Notes under the pieces: model-generated
What the model was told of the DNA's origin: nothing
Databases searched by the model: none
Seen by the model: the letters and a program-made list of their open reading frames with translations, nothing else
Assembly (NCBI GenBank): GCA_002189035.1
Contig: NEEC01000060.1
Location: 1 to 58,404 of the forward strand
Length of the DNA: 58,404 nucleotides
Direction of reading: 5' to 3'
From: Utricularia gibba
Lineage: Eukaryota > Streptophyta > Magnoliopsida > Lamiales > Lentibulariaceae
Shown here: in pieces, positions 39,605-53,948 of the stretch
Numbering within the stretch: position 1 is the first letter of the stretch
Layout of the letters: each line of letters begins with the position of its first letter
Position numbers and translations under genes: made by a program

Positions 39605-42600
39605 TTGGGAAGCTTTATTCGTGCTCCAAGTAATATCATATGGAGTTACGTTTTTCCGATAACTGTGGACATATTAAAAACAACCTCAACGAAAAGTGTC
39701 TTCCGTGTCCTTCCTTGGTGGCTGCGTCTAAGAATGTGCTTCTCGTTCTCGACATTGATGCAAATGGGATACACGGCAAAAGAATCAAATAGCCACTAGA
39801 GACATGGTGTATGGGAATGGTGCATCAAGAATCAGAAGTATCATAGCAACTAATTGAATCAATCAACAGCCAAAACATATGGTGTCAAACTTCATCGGAT
39901 ATGCGATCAAGATGGAAAAAAGTCACATGTTACATCATGAATTTCGTGGCATCACTTATCCCAACACTGTTGTATACTCAGGATATGCGTAAATATTTAT
40001 TTTTAACAAATCCGGTGCACGTGTGATTTTTCGGCTGCATCCCGAATGGTGATGCGCAATGAAATGACTATGTCGCACATCCTGGTCCACGAAGCACCTC
40101 TTCGAAAACATGTAGAGCCTTACTCTTCATAGCACACCATTGGGAAGCTTTATTCGTGCTCCAAGTAATATCATATGGAGTTACGTTTTTCCGATAACTG
40201 TGGACATATTAAAAACAACCTCAACGAAAAGTGTCTTCCGTGTCCTTCCTTGGTGGCTGCGTCTAAGAATGTGCTTCTCGTTCTCGACATTGATGCAAAT
40301 GGGATACACGGCAAAAGAATCAAATAGCCACTAGAGACATGGTGTATGGGAATGGTGCATCAAGAATCAGAAGTATCATAGCAACTAATTGAATCAATCA
40401 ACAGCCAAAACATATGGTGTCAAACTTCATCGGATATGCGATCAAGATGGAAAAAAGTCACATGTTACATCATGAATTTCGTGGCATCACTTATCCCAAC
40501 ACTGTTGTATACTCAGGATATGCGTAAATATTTATTTTTAACAAATCCGGTGCACGTGTGATTTTTCGGCTGCATCCCGAATGGTGATGCGCAATGAAAT
40601 GACTATGTCGCACATCCTGGTCCACGAAGCACCTCTTCGAAAACATGTAGAGCCTTACTCTTCATAGCACACCATTGGGAAGCTTTATTCGTGCTCCAAG
40701 TAATATCATATGGAGTTACGTTTTTCCGATAACTGTGGACATATTAAAAACAACCTCAACGAAAAGTGTCTTCCGTGTCCTTCCTTGGTGGCTGCGTCTA
40801 AGAATGTGCTTCTCGTTCTCGACATTGATGCAAATGGGATACACGGCAAAAGAATCAAATAGCCACTAGAGACATGGTGTATGGGAATGGTGCATCAAGA
40901 ATCAGAAGTATCATAGCAACTAATTGAATCAATCAACAGCCAAAACATATGGTGTCAAACTTCATCGGATATGCGATCAAGATGGAAAAAAGTCACATGT
41001 TACATCATGAATTTCGTGGCATCACTTATCCCAACACTGTTGTATACTCAGGATATGCGTAAATATTTATTTTTAACAAATCCGGTGCACGTGTGATTTT
41101 TCGGCTGCATCCCGAATGGTGATGCGCAATGAAATGACTATGTCGCACATCCTGGTCCACGAAGCACCTCTTCGAAAACATGTAGAGCCTTACTCTTCAT
41201 AGCACACCATTGGGAAGCTTTATTCGTGCTCCAAGTAATATCATATGGAGTTACGTTTTTCCGATAACTGTGGACATATTAAAAACAACCTCAACGAAAA
41301 GTGTCTTCCGTGTCCTTCCTTGGTGGCTGCGTCTAAGAATGTGCTTCTCGTTCTCGACATTGATGCAAATGGGATACACGGCAAAAGAATCAAATAGCCA
41401 CTAGAGACATGGTGTATGGGAATGGTGCATCAAGAATCAGAAGTATCATAGCAACTAATTGAATCAATCAACAGCCAAAACATATGGTGTCAAACTTCAT
41501 CGGATATGCGATCAAGATGGAAAAAAGTCACATGTTACATCATGAATTTCGTGGCATCACTTATCCCAACACTGTTGTATACTCAGGATATGCGTAAATA
41601 TTTATTTTTAACAAATCCGGTGCACGTGTGATTTTTCGGCTGCATCCCGAATGGTGATGCGCAATGAAATGACTATGTCGCACATCCTGGTCCACGAAGC
41701 ACCTCTTCGAAAACATGTAGAGCCTTACTCTTCATAGCACACCATTGGGAAGCTTTATTCGTGCTCCAAGTAATATCATATGGAGTTACGTTTTTCCGAT
41801 AACTGTGGACATATTAAAAACAACCTCAACGAAAAGTGTCTTCCGTGTCCTTCCTTGGTGGCTGCGTCTAAGAATGTGCTTCTCGTTCTCGACATTGATG
41901 CAAATGGGATACACGGCAAAAGAATCAAATAGCCACTAGAGACATGGTGTATGGGAATGGTGCATCAAGAATCAGAAGTATCATAGCAACTAATTGAATC
42001 AATCAACAGCCAAAACATATGGTGTCAAACTTCATCGGATATGCGATCAAGATGGAAAAAAGTCACATGTTACATCATGAATTTCGTGGCATCACTTATC
42101 CCAACACTGTTGTATACTCAGGATATGCGTAAATATTTATTTTTAACAAATCCGGTGCACGTGTGATTTTTCGGCTGCATCCCGAATGGTGATGCGCAAT
42201 GAAATGACTATGTCGCACATCCTGGTCCACGAAGCACCTCTTCGAAAACATGTAGAGCCTTACTCTTCATAGCACACCATTGGGAAGCTTTATTCGTGCT
42301 CCAAGTAATATCATATGGAGTTACGTTTTTCCGATAACTGTGGACATATTAAAAACAACCTCAACGAAAAGTGTCTTCCGTGTCCTTCCTTGGTGGCTGC
42401 GTCTAAGAATGTGCTTCTCGTTCTCGACATTGATGCAAATGGGATACACGGCAAAAGAATCAAATAGCCACTAGAGACATGGTGTATGGGAATGGTGCAT
42501 CAAGAATCAGAAGTATCATAGCAACTAATTGAATCAATCAACAGCCAAAACATATGGTGTCAAACTTCATCGGATATGCGATCAAGATGGAAAAAAGTCA

Positions 42601-44419
42601 CATGTTACATCATGAATTTCGTGGCATCACTTATCCCAACACTGTTGTATACTCAGGATATGCGTAAATATTTATTTTTAACAAATCCGGTGCACGTGTG
42701 ATTTTTCGGCTGCATCCCGAATGGTGATGCGCAATGAAATGACTATGTCGCACATCCTGGTCCACGAAGCACCTCTTCGAAAACATGTAGAGCCTTACTC
42801 TTCATAGCACACCATTGGGAAGCTTTATTCGTGCTCCAAGTAATATCATATGGAGTTACGTTTTTCCGATAACTGTGGACATATTAAAAACAACCTCAAC
42901 GAAAAGTGTCTTCCGTGTCCTTCCTTGGTGGCTGCGTCTAAGAATGTGCTTCTCGTTCTCGACATTGATGCAAATGGGATACACGGCAAAAGAATCAAAT
43001 AGCCACTAGAGACATGGTGTATGGGAATGGTGCATCAAGAATCAGAAGTATCATAGCAACTAATTGAATCAATCAACAGCCAAAACATATGGTGTCAAAC
43101 TTCATCGGATATGCGATCAAGATGGAAAAAAGTCACATGTTACATCATGAATTTCGTGGCATCACTTATCCCAACACTGTTGTATACTCAGGATATGCGT
43201 AAATATTTATTTTTAACAAATCCGGTGCACGTGTGATTTTTCGGCTGCATCCCGAATGGTGATGCGCAATGAAATGACTATGTCGCACATCCTGGTCCAC
43301 GAAGCACCTCTTCGAAAACATGTAGAGCCTTACTCTTCATAGCACACCATTGGGAAGCTTTATTCGTGCTCCAAGTAATATCATATGGAGTTACGTTTTT
43401 CCGATAACTGTGGACATATTAAAAACAACCTCAACGAAAAGTGTCTTCCGTGTCCTTCCTTGGTGGCTGCGTCTAAGAATGTGCTTCTCGTTCTCGACAT
43501 TGATGCAAATGGGATACACGGCAAAAGAATCAAATAGCCACTAGAGACATGGTGTATGGGAATGGTGCATCAAGAATCAGAAGTATCATAGCAACTAATT
43601 GAATCAATCAACAGCCAAAACATATGGTGTCAAACTTCATCGGATATGCGATCAAGATGGAAAAAAGTCACATGTTACATCATGAATTTCGTGGCATCAC
43701 TTATCCCAACACTGTTGTATACTCAGGATATGCGTAAATATTTATTTTTAACAAATCCGGTGCACGTGTGATTTTTCGGCTGCATCCCGAATGGTGATGC
43801 GCAATGAAATGACTATGTCGCACATCCTGGTCCACGAAGCACCTCTTCGAAAACATGTAGAGCCTTACTCTTCATAGCACACCATTGGGAAGCTTTATTC
43901 GTGCTCCAAGTAATATCATATGGAGTTACGTTTTTCCGATAACTGTGGACATATTAAAACAAACCTCAACGAAAAGTGTCTTCCGTGTCCTTCATTGGTG
44001 GCTGCGTCTAAGAATGTGCTTCTCGTTCTCGACATTGATGCAAATGGGATACACGGCAAAAGAATCAAATAGCCACTAGAGACATGGTGTATGGGAATGG
44101 TGCATCAAGAATCAGAAGTATCATAGCAACTAATTGAATCAATCAACAGCCAAAACATATGGTGTCAAACTTCATCGGATATGCGATCAAGATGGAAAAA
44201 AGTCACATGTTACATCATGAATTTCGTGGCATCACTTATCCCAACACTGTTGTATACTCAGGATATGCGTAAATATTTATTTTTAACAAATCCGGTGCAC
44301 GTGTGATTTTTCGGCTGCATCCCGAATGGTGATGCGCAATGAAATGACTATGTCGCACATCCTGGTCCACGAAGCACCTCTTCGAAAACATGTAGAGCCT
44401 TACTCTTCATAGCACACCA

Positions 44420-45399
44420 TTGGGAAGCTTTATTCGTGCTCCAAGTAATATCATATGGAGTTACGTTTTTCCGATAACTGTGGACATATTAAAAACAACC
44501 TCAACGAAAAGTGTCTTCCGTGTCCTTCCTTGGTGGCTGCGTCTAAGAATGTGCTTCTCGTTCTCGACATTGATGCAAATGGGATACACGGCAAAAGAAT
44601 CAAATAGCCACTAGAGACATGGTGTATGGGAATGGTGCATCAAGAATCAGAAGTATCATAGCAACTAATTGAATCAATCAACAGCCAAAACATATGGTGT
44701 CAAACTTCATCGGATATGCGATCAAGATGGAAAAAAGTCACATGTTACATCATGAATTTCGTGGCATCACTTATCCCAACACTGTTGTATACTCAGGATA
44801 TGCGTAAATATTTATTTTTAACAAATCCGGTGCACGTGTGATTTTTCGGCTGCATCCCGAATGGTGATGCGCAATGAAATGACTATGTCGCACATCCTGG
44901 TCACTCTTCATAGCACACCATTGGGAAGCTTTATTCGTGCTCCAAGTAATATCATATGGAGTTACGTTTTTCCGATAACTGTGGACATATTAAAAACAAC
45001 CTCAACGAAAAGTAAGAATGTGGTTCTCGACATTGATGCAAATGGGATACATCAAGAAGAGACATGGTGTATGGGAATGGTGCATCAAGAATCAGAAGTA
45101 TCATAGCAACTAATTGAATCAATCAACAGCCAAAACATATGGTGTCAAACTTCATCGGATATGCGATCAAGATGGAAAAAAGTCACATGTTACATCATGA
45201 ATTTCGTGGCATCACTTATCCCAACACTGTTGTATACTCAGGATATGCGTAAATATTTATTTTTAACAAATCCGGTGCACGTGTGATTTTTCGGCTGCAT
45301 CCCGAATGGTGATGCGCAATGAAATGACTATGTCGCACATCCTGGTCCACGAAGCACCTCTTCGAAAACATGTAGAGCCTTACTCTTCATAGCACACCA
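44420..45399. repeat. Rearranged B pocket 3 (511 and 469 bp monomers)
   Basis: The tail of copy 44420 loses 24 bp at about 44902, joining CCTGGTC to ACTCTTCATAG. Copy 44931 is 469 bp. It has lost most of the stretch after AACGAAAAGT (reads AAGTAAGAATGTGG near 45013) and reads GGGATACATCAAGAAGAGAC near 45050 in place of the usual ACACGGCAAAAG segment. From about 45060 it is normal. The disturbance follows the most uniform block immediately. Confidence 0.87.
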
Positions 45400-48300
45400 T
45401 TGGGAAGCTTTATTCGTGCTCCAAGTAATATCATATGGAGTTACGTTTTTCCGATAACTGTGGACATATTAAAAACAACCTCAACGAAAAGTGTCTTCCG
45501 TGTCCTTCCTTGGTGGCTGCGTCTAAGAATGTGCTTCTCGTTCTCGACATTGATGCAAATGGGATACACGGCAAAAGAATCAAATAGCCACTAGAGACAT
45601 GGTGTATGGGAATGGTGCATCAAGAATCAGAAGTATCATAGCAACTAATTGAATCAATCAACAGCCAAAACATATGGTGTCAAACTTCATCGGATATGCG
45701 ATCAAGATGGAAAAAAGTCACATGTTACATCATGAATTTCGTGGCATCACTTATCCCAACACTGTTGTATACTCAGGATATGCGTAAATATTTATTTTTA
45801 ACAAATCCGGTGCACGTGTGATTTTTCGGCTGCATCCCGAATGGTGATGCGCAATGAAATGACTATGTCGCACATCCTGGTCCACGAAGCACCTCTTCGA
45901 AACATGTAGAGCCTTACTCTTCATAGCACACCATTGGGAAGCTTTATTCGTGCTCCAAGTAATATCATATGGAGTTACGTTTTCCGATAACTGTGGACAT
46001 ATTAAAAACAACCTCAACGAAAAGTGTCTTCCGTGTCCTTCCTTGGTGGCTGCGTCTAAGAATGTGCTTCTCGTTCTCGACATTGATGCAAATGGGATAC
46101 ACGGCAAAAGAATCAAATAGCCACTAGAGACATGGTGTATGGGAATGGTGCATCAAGAATCAGAAGTATCATAGCAACTAATTGAATCAATCAACAGCCA
46201 AAACATATGGTGTCAAACTTCATCGGATATGCGATCAAGATGGAAAAAAGTCACATGTTACATCATGAATTTCGTGGCATCACTTATCCCAACACTGTTG
46301 TATACTCAGGATATGCGTAAATATTTATTTTTAACAAATCCGGTGCACGTGTGATTTTTCGGCTGCATCCCGAATGGTGATGCGCAATGAAATGACTATG
46401 TCGCACATCCTGGTCCACGAAGCACCTCTTCGAAACATGTAGAGCCTTACTCTTCATAGCACACCATTGGGAAGCTTTATTCGTGCTCCAAGTAATATCA
46501 TATGGAGTTACGTTTTTCCGATAACTGTGGACATATTAAAAACAACCTCAACGAAAAGTGTCTTCCGTGTCCTTCCTTGGTGGCTGCGTTAAGAATGTGC
46601 TTCTCGTTCTCGACATTGATGCAAATGGGATACACGGCAAAAGAATCAAATAGCCACTAGAGACATGGTGTATGGGAATGGTGCATCAAGAATCAGAAGT
46701 ATCATAGCAACTAATTGAATCAATCAACAGCCAAAACATATGGTGTCAAACTTCATCGGATATGCGATCAAGATGGAAAAAAGTCACATGTTACATCATG
46801 AATTTCGTGGCATCACTTATCCCAACACTGTTGTATACTCAGGATATGCGTAAATATTTATTTTTAACAAATCCGGTGCACGTGTGATTTTTCGGCTGCA
46901 TCCCGAATGGTGATGCGCAATGAAATGACTATGTCGCACATCCTGGTCCACGAAGCACCTCTTCGAAACATGTAGAGCCTTACTCTTCATAGCACACCAT
47001 TGGGAAGCTTTATTCGTGCTCCAAGTAATATCATATGGAGTTACGTTTTCCGATAACTGTGGACATATTAAAAACAACCTCAACGAAAAGTGTCTTCCGT
47101 GTCCTTCCTTGGTGGCTGCGTCTAAGAATGTGCTTCTCGTTCTCGACATTGATGCAAATGGGATACACGGCAAAAGAATCAAATAGCCACTAGAGACATG
47201 GTGTATGGGAATGGTGCATCAAGAATCAGAAGTATCATAGCAACTAATTGAATCAATCAACAGCCAAAACATATGGTGTCAAACTTCATCGGATATGCGA
47301 TCAAGATGGAAAAAAGTCACATGTTACATCATGAATTTCGTGGCATCACTTATCCCAACACTGTTGTATACTCAGGATATGCGTAAATATTTATTTTTAA
47401 CAAATCCGGTGCACGTGTGATTTTTCGGCTGCATCCCGAATGGTGATGCGCAATGAAATGACTATGTCGCACATCCTGGTCCACGAAGCACCTCTTCGAA
47501 AACATGTAGAGCCTTACTCTTCATAGCACACCATTGGGAAGCTTTATTCGTGCTCCAAGTAATATCATATGGAGTTACGTTTTTCCGATAACTGTGGACA
47601 TATTAAAAACAACCTCAACGAAAAGTGTCTTCCGTGTCCTTCCTTGGTGGCTGCGTCTAAGAATGTGCTTCTCGTTCTCGACATTGATGCAAATGGGATA
47701 CACGGCAAAAGAATCAAATAGCCACTAGAGACATGGTGTATGGGAATGGTGCATCAAGAATCAGAAGTATCATAGCAACTAATTGAATCAATCAACAGCC
47801 AAAACATATGGTGTCAAACTTCATCGGATATGCGATCAAGATGGAAAAAAGTCACATGTTACATCATGAATTTCGTGGCATCACTTATCCCAACACTGTT
47901 GTATACTCAGGATATGCGTAAATATTTATTTTTAACAAATCCGGTGCACGTGTGATTTTTCGGCTGCATCCCGAATGGTGATGCGCAATGAAATGACTAT
48001 GTCGCACATCCTGGTCCACGAAGCACCTCTTCGAAAACATGTAGAGCCTTACTCTTCATAGCACACCATTGGGAAGCTTTATTCGTGCTCCAAGTAATAT
48101 CATATGGAGTTACGTTTTTCCGATAACTGTGGACATATTAAAAACAACCTCAACGAAAAGTGTCTTCCGTGTCCTTCCTTGGTGGCTGCGTCTAAGAATG
48201 TGCTTCTCGTTCTCGACATTGATGCAAATGGGATACACGGCAAAAGAATCAAATAGCCACTAGAGACATGGTGTATGGGAATGGTGCATCAAGAATCAGA

Positions 48301-51300
48301 AGTATCATAGCAACTAATTGAATCAATCAACAGCCAAAACATATGGTGTCAAACTTCATCGGATATGCGATCAAGATGGAAAAAAGTCACATGTTACATC
48401 ATGAATTTCGTGGCATCACTTATCCCAACACTGTTGTATACTCAGGATATGCGTAAATATTTATTTTTAACAAATCCGGTGCACGTGTGATTTTTCGGCT
48501 GCATCCCGAATGGTGATGCGCAATGAAATGACTATGTCGCACATCCTGGTCCACGAAGCACCTCTTCGAAAACATGTAGAGCCTTACTCTTCATAGCACA
48601 CCATTGGGAAGCTTTATTCGTGCTCCAAGTAATATCATATGGAGTTACGTTTTCCGATAACTGTGGACATATTAAAAACAACCTCAACGAAAAGTGTCTT
48701 CCGTGTCCTTCCTTGGTGGCTGCGTCTAAGAATGTGCTTCTCGTTCTCGACATTGATGCAAATGGGATACACGGCAAAAGAATCAAATAGCCACTAGAGA
48801 CATGGTGTATGGGAATGGTGCATCAAGAATCAGAAGTATCATAGCAACTAATTGAATCAATCAACAGCCAAAACATATGGTGTCAAACTTCATCGGATAT
48901 GCGATCAAGATGGAAAAAAGTCACATGTTACATCATGAATTTCGTGGCATCACTTATCCCAACACTGTTGTATACTCAGGATATGCGTAAATATTTATTT
49001 TTAACAAATCCGGTGCACGTGTGATTTTTCGGCTGCATCCCGAATGGTGATGCGCAATGAAATGACTATGTCGCACATCCTGGTCCACGAAGCACCTCTT
49101 CGAAAACATGTAGAGCCTTACTCTTCATAGCACACCATTGGGAAGCTTTATTCGTGCTCCAAGTAATATCATATGGAGTTACGTTTTTCCGATAACTGTG
49201 GACATATTAAAAACAACCTCAACGAAAAGTGTCTTCCGTGTCCTTCCTTGGTGGCTGCGTCTAAGAATGTGCTTCTCGTTCTCGACATTGATGCAAATGG
49301 GATACACGGCAAAAGAATCAAATAGCCACTAGAGACATGGTGTATGGGAATGGTGCATCAAGAATCAGAAGTATCATAGCAACTAATTGAATCAATCAAC
49401 AGCCAAAACATATGGTGTCAAACTTCATCGGATATGCGATCAAGATGGAAAAAAGTCACATGTTACATCATGAATTTCGTGGCATCACTTATCCCAACAC
49501 TGTTGTATACTCAGGATATGCGTAAATATTTATTTTTAACAAATCCGGTGCACGTGTGATTTTTCGGCTGCATCCCGAATGGTGATGCGCAATGAAATGA
49601 CTATGTCGCACATCCTGGTCCACGAAGCACCTCTTCGAAAACATGTAGAGCCTTACTCTTCATAGCACACCATTGGGAAGCTTTATTCGTGCTCCAAGTA
49701 ATATCATATGGAGTTACGTTTTTCCGATAACTGTGGACATATTAAAAACAACCTCAACGAAAAGTGTCTTCCGTGTCCTTCCTTGGTGGCTGCGTCTAAG
49801 AATGTGCTTCTCGTTCTCGACATTGATGCAAATGGGATACACGGCAAAAGAATCAAATAGCCACTAGAGACATGGTGTATGGGAATGGTGCATCAAGAAT
49901 CAGAAGTATCATAGCAACTAATTGAATCAATCAACAGCCAAAACATATGGTGTCAAACTTCATCGGATATGCGATCAAGATGGAAAAAAGTCACATGTTA
50001 CATCATGAATTTCGTGGCATCACTTATCCCAACACTGTTGTATACTCAGGATATGCGTAAATATTTATTTTTAACAAATCCGGTGCACGTGTGATTTTTC
50101 GGCTGCATCCCGAATGGTGATGCGCAATGAAATGACTATGTCGCACATCCTGGTCCACGAAGCACCTCTTCGAAACATGTAGAGCCTTACTCTTCATAGC
50201 ACACCATTGGGAAGCTTTATTCGTGCTCCAAGTAATATCATATGGAGTTACGTTTTTCCGATAACTGTGGACATATTAAAAACAACCTCAACGAAAAGTG
50301 TCTTCCGTGTCCTTCCTTGGTGGCTGCGTCTAAGAATGTGCTTCTCGTTCTCGACATTGATGCAAATGGGATACACGGCAAAAGAATCAAATAGCCACTA
50401 GAGACATGGTGTATGGGAATGGTGCATCAAGAATCAGAAGTATCATAGCAACTAATTGAATCAATCAACAGCCAAAACATATGGTGTCAAACTTCATCGG
50501 ATATGCGATCAAGATGGAAAAAAGTCACATGTTACATCATGAATTTCGTGGCATCACTTATCCCAACACTGTTGTATACTCAGGATATGCGTAAATATTT
50601 ATTTTTAACAAATCCGGTGCACGTGTGATTTTTCGGCTGCATCCCGAATGGTGATGCGCAATGAAATGACTATGTCGCACATCCTGGTCCACGAAGCACC
50701 TCTTCGAAAACATGTAGAGCCTTACTCTTCATAGCACACCATTGGGAAGCTTTATTCGTGCTCCAAGTAATATCATATGGAGTTACGTTTTTCCGATAAC
50801 TGTGGACATATTAAAAACAACCTCAACGAAAAGTGTCTTCCGTGTCCTTCCTTGGTGGCTGCGTCTAAGAATGTGCTTCTCGTTCTCGACATTGATGCAA
50901 ATGGGATACACGGCAAAAGAATCAAATAGCCACTAGAGACATGGTGTATGGGAATGGTGCATCAAGAATCAGAAGTATCATAGCAACTAATTGAATCAAT
51001 CAACAGCCAAAACATATGGTGTCAAACTTCATCGGATATGCGATCAAGATGGAAAAAAGTCACATGTTACATCATGAATTTCGTGGCATCACTTATCCCA
51101 ACACTGTTGTATACTCAGGATATGCGTAAATATTTATTTTTAACAAATCCGGTGCACGTGTGATTTTTCGGCTGCATCCCGAATGGTGATGCGCAATGAA
51201 ATGACTATGTCGCACATCCTGGTCCACGAAGCACCTCTTCGAAAACATGTAGAGCCTTACTCTTCATAGCACACCATTGGGAAGCTTTATTCGTGCTCCA

Positions 51301-53948
51301 AGTAATATCATATGGAGTTACGTTTTCCGATAACTGTGGACATATTAAAAACAACCTCAACGAAAAGTGTCTTCCGTGTCCTTCCTTGGTGGCTGCGTCT
51401 AAGAATGTGCTTCTCGTTCTCGACATTGATGCAAATGGGATACACGGCAAAAGAATCAAATAGCCACTAGAGACATGGTGTATGGGAATGGTGCATCAAG
51501 AATCAGAAGTATCATAGCAACTAATTGAATCAATCAACAGCCAAAACATATGGTGTCAAACTTCATCGGATATGCGATCAAGATGGAAAAAAGTCACATG
51601 TTACATCATGAATTTCGTGGCATCACTTATCCCAACACTGTTGTATACTCAGGATATGCGTAAATATTTATTTTTAACAAATCCGGTGCACGTGTGATTT
51701 TTCGGCTGCATCCCGAATGGTGATGCGCAATGAAATGACTATGTCGCACATCCTGGTCCACGAAGCACCTCTTCGAAAACATGTAGAGCCTTACTCTTCA
51801 TAGCACACCATTGGGAAGCTTTATTCGTGCTCCAAGTAATATCATATGGAGTTACGTTTTTCCGATAACTGTGGACATATTAAAAACAACCTCAACGAAA
51901 AGTGTCTTCCGTGTCCTTCCTTGGTGGCTGCGTCTAAGAATGTGCTTCTCGTTCTCGACATTGATGCAAATGGATACACGGCAAAAGAATCAAATAGCCA
52001 CTAGAGACATGGTGTATGGGAATGGTGCATCAAGAATCAGAAGTATCATAGCAACTAATTGAATCAATCAACAGCCAAAACATATGGTGTCAAACTTCAT
52101 CGGATATGCGATCAAGATGGAAAAAAGTCACATGTTACATCATGAATTTCGTGGCATCACTTATCCCAACACTGTTGTATACTCAGGATATGCGTAAATA
52201 TTTATTTTTAACAAATCCGGTGCACGTGTGATTTTTCGGCTGCATCCCGAATGGTGATGCGCAATGAAATGACTATGTCGCACATCCTGGTCCACGAAGC
52301 ACCTCTTCGAAACATGTAGAGCCTTACTCTTCATAGCACACCATTGGGAAGCTTTATTCGTGCTCCAAGTAATATCATATGGAGTTACGTTTTTCCGATA
52401 ACTGTGGACATATTAAAAACAACCTCAACGAAAAGTGTCTTCCGTGTCCTTCCTTGGTGGCTGCGTTCTAAGAATGTGCTTCTCGTTCTCGACATTGATG
52501 CAAATGGGATACACGGCAAAAGAATCAAATAGCTCACTAGAGACATGGTGTATGGGAATGGTGCATCAAGAATCAGAAGTATCATAGCAACTAATTGAAT
52601 CAATCAACAGCCAAAACATATGGTGTCAAACTTCATCGGATATGCGATCAAGATGGAAAAAAGTCACATGTTACATCATGAATTTCGTGGCATCACTTAT
52701 CCCAACACTGTTGTATACTCAGGATATGCGTAAATATTTATTTTTAACAAATCCGGTGCACGTGTGATTTTTCGGCTGCATCCCGAATGGTGATGCGCAA
52801 TGAAATGACTATGTCGCACATCCTGGTCCACGAAGCACCTCTTCGAAAACATGTAGAGCCTTACTCTTCATAGCACACCATTGGGAAGCTTTATTCGTGC
52901 TCCAAGTAATATCATATGGAGTTACGTTTTTCCGATAACTGTGGACATATTAAAAACAACCTCAACGAAAAGTGTCTTCCGTGTCCTTCCTTGGTGGCTG
53001 CGTCTAAGAATGTGCTTCTCGTTCTCGACATTGATGCAAATGGGATACACGGCAAAAGAATCAAATAGCCACTAGAGACATGGTGTATGGGAATGGTGCA
53101 TCAAGAATCAGAAGTATCATAGCAACTAATTGAATCAATCAACAGCCAAAACATATGGTGTCAAACTTCATCGGATATGCGATCAAGATGGAAAAAAGTC
53201 ACATGTTACATCATGAATTTCGTGGCATCACTTATCCCAACACTGTTGTATACTCAGGATATGCGTAAATATTTATTTTTAACAAATCCGGTGCACGTGT
53301 GATTTTTCGGCTGCATCCCGAATGGTGATGCGCAATGAAATGACTATGTCGCACATCCTGGTCCACGAAGCACCTCTTCGAAAACATGTAGAGCCTTACT
53401 CTTCATAGCACACCATTGGGAAGCTTTATTCGTGCTCCAAGTAATATCATATGGAGTTACGTTTTTCCGATAACTGTGGACATATTAAAAACAACCTCAA
53501 CGAAAAGTGTCTTCCGTGTCCTTCCTTGGTGGCTGCGTCTAAGAATGTGCTTCTCGTTCTCGACATTGATGCAAATGATACACGGCAAAAGAATCAAATA
53601 GCCACTAGAGACATGGTGTATGGGAATGGTGCATCAAGAATCAGAAGTATCATAGCAACTAATTGAATCAATCAACAGCCAAAACATATGGTGTCAAACT
53701 TCATCGGATATGCGATCAAGATGGAAAAAAGTCACATGTTACATCATGAATTTCGTGGCATCACTTATCCCAACACTGTTGTATACTCAGGATATGCGTA
53801 AATATTTATTTTTAACAAATCCGGTGCACGTGTGATTTTTCGGCTGCATCCCGAATGGTGATGCGCAATGAAATGACTATGTCGCACATCCTGGTCCACG
53901 AAGCACCTCTTCGAAAACATGTAGAGCCTTACTCTTCATAGCACACCA
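45400..53948. repeat. Regular B block 3 (16 monomers)
   Basis: Anchors at 45400, 45934, 46467, 47000, 47534, 48069, 48604, 49138, 49673, 50207, 50742, 51277, 51811, 52344, 52881 and 53416. Spacings are 533-537 bp. Copies 45934 and 47000 combine CGAAAC with GTTTTCC. Copy 46467 reads GCGTTAAGAATG. Copy 52344 has two 1 bp gains (GCGTTCTAAG and AGCTCACTAG), giving 537 bp. Copies 51811 and 53416 have lost one and two G respectively in AAATGGGATACACGG. No other sequence present. Confidence 0.93.

Larger units (their letters stand above)
38535..44419. repeat. Highly uniform B block (11 monomers of exactly 535 bp)
   Basis: Anchors at 38535, 39070, 39605, 40140, 40675, 41210, 41745, 42280, 42815, 43350, 43885 and 44420 give 11 successive intervals of exactly 535 bp. 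Reading line by line, I find no difference among copies 39070-43350. Copy 43885 has point changes only (TTAAAACAAACCTC and CCTTCATTGG). This is the longest run without length variation in the window and fits a recent amplification or strong local homogenisation. The B reference monomer is taken from here. Confidence 0.92.
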
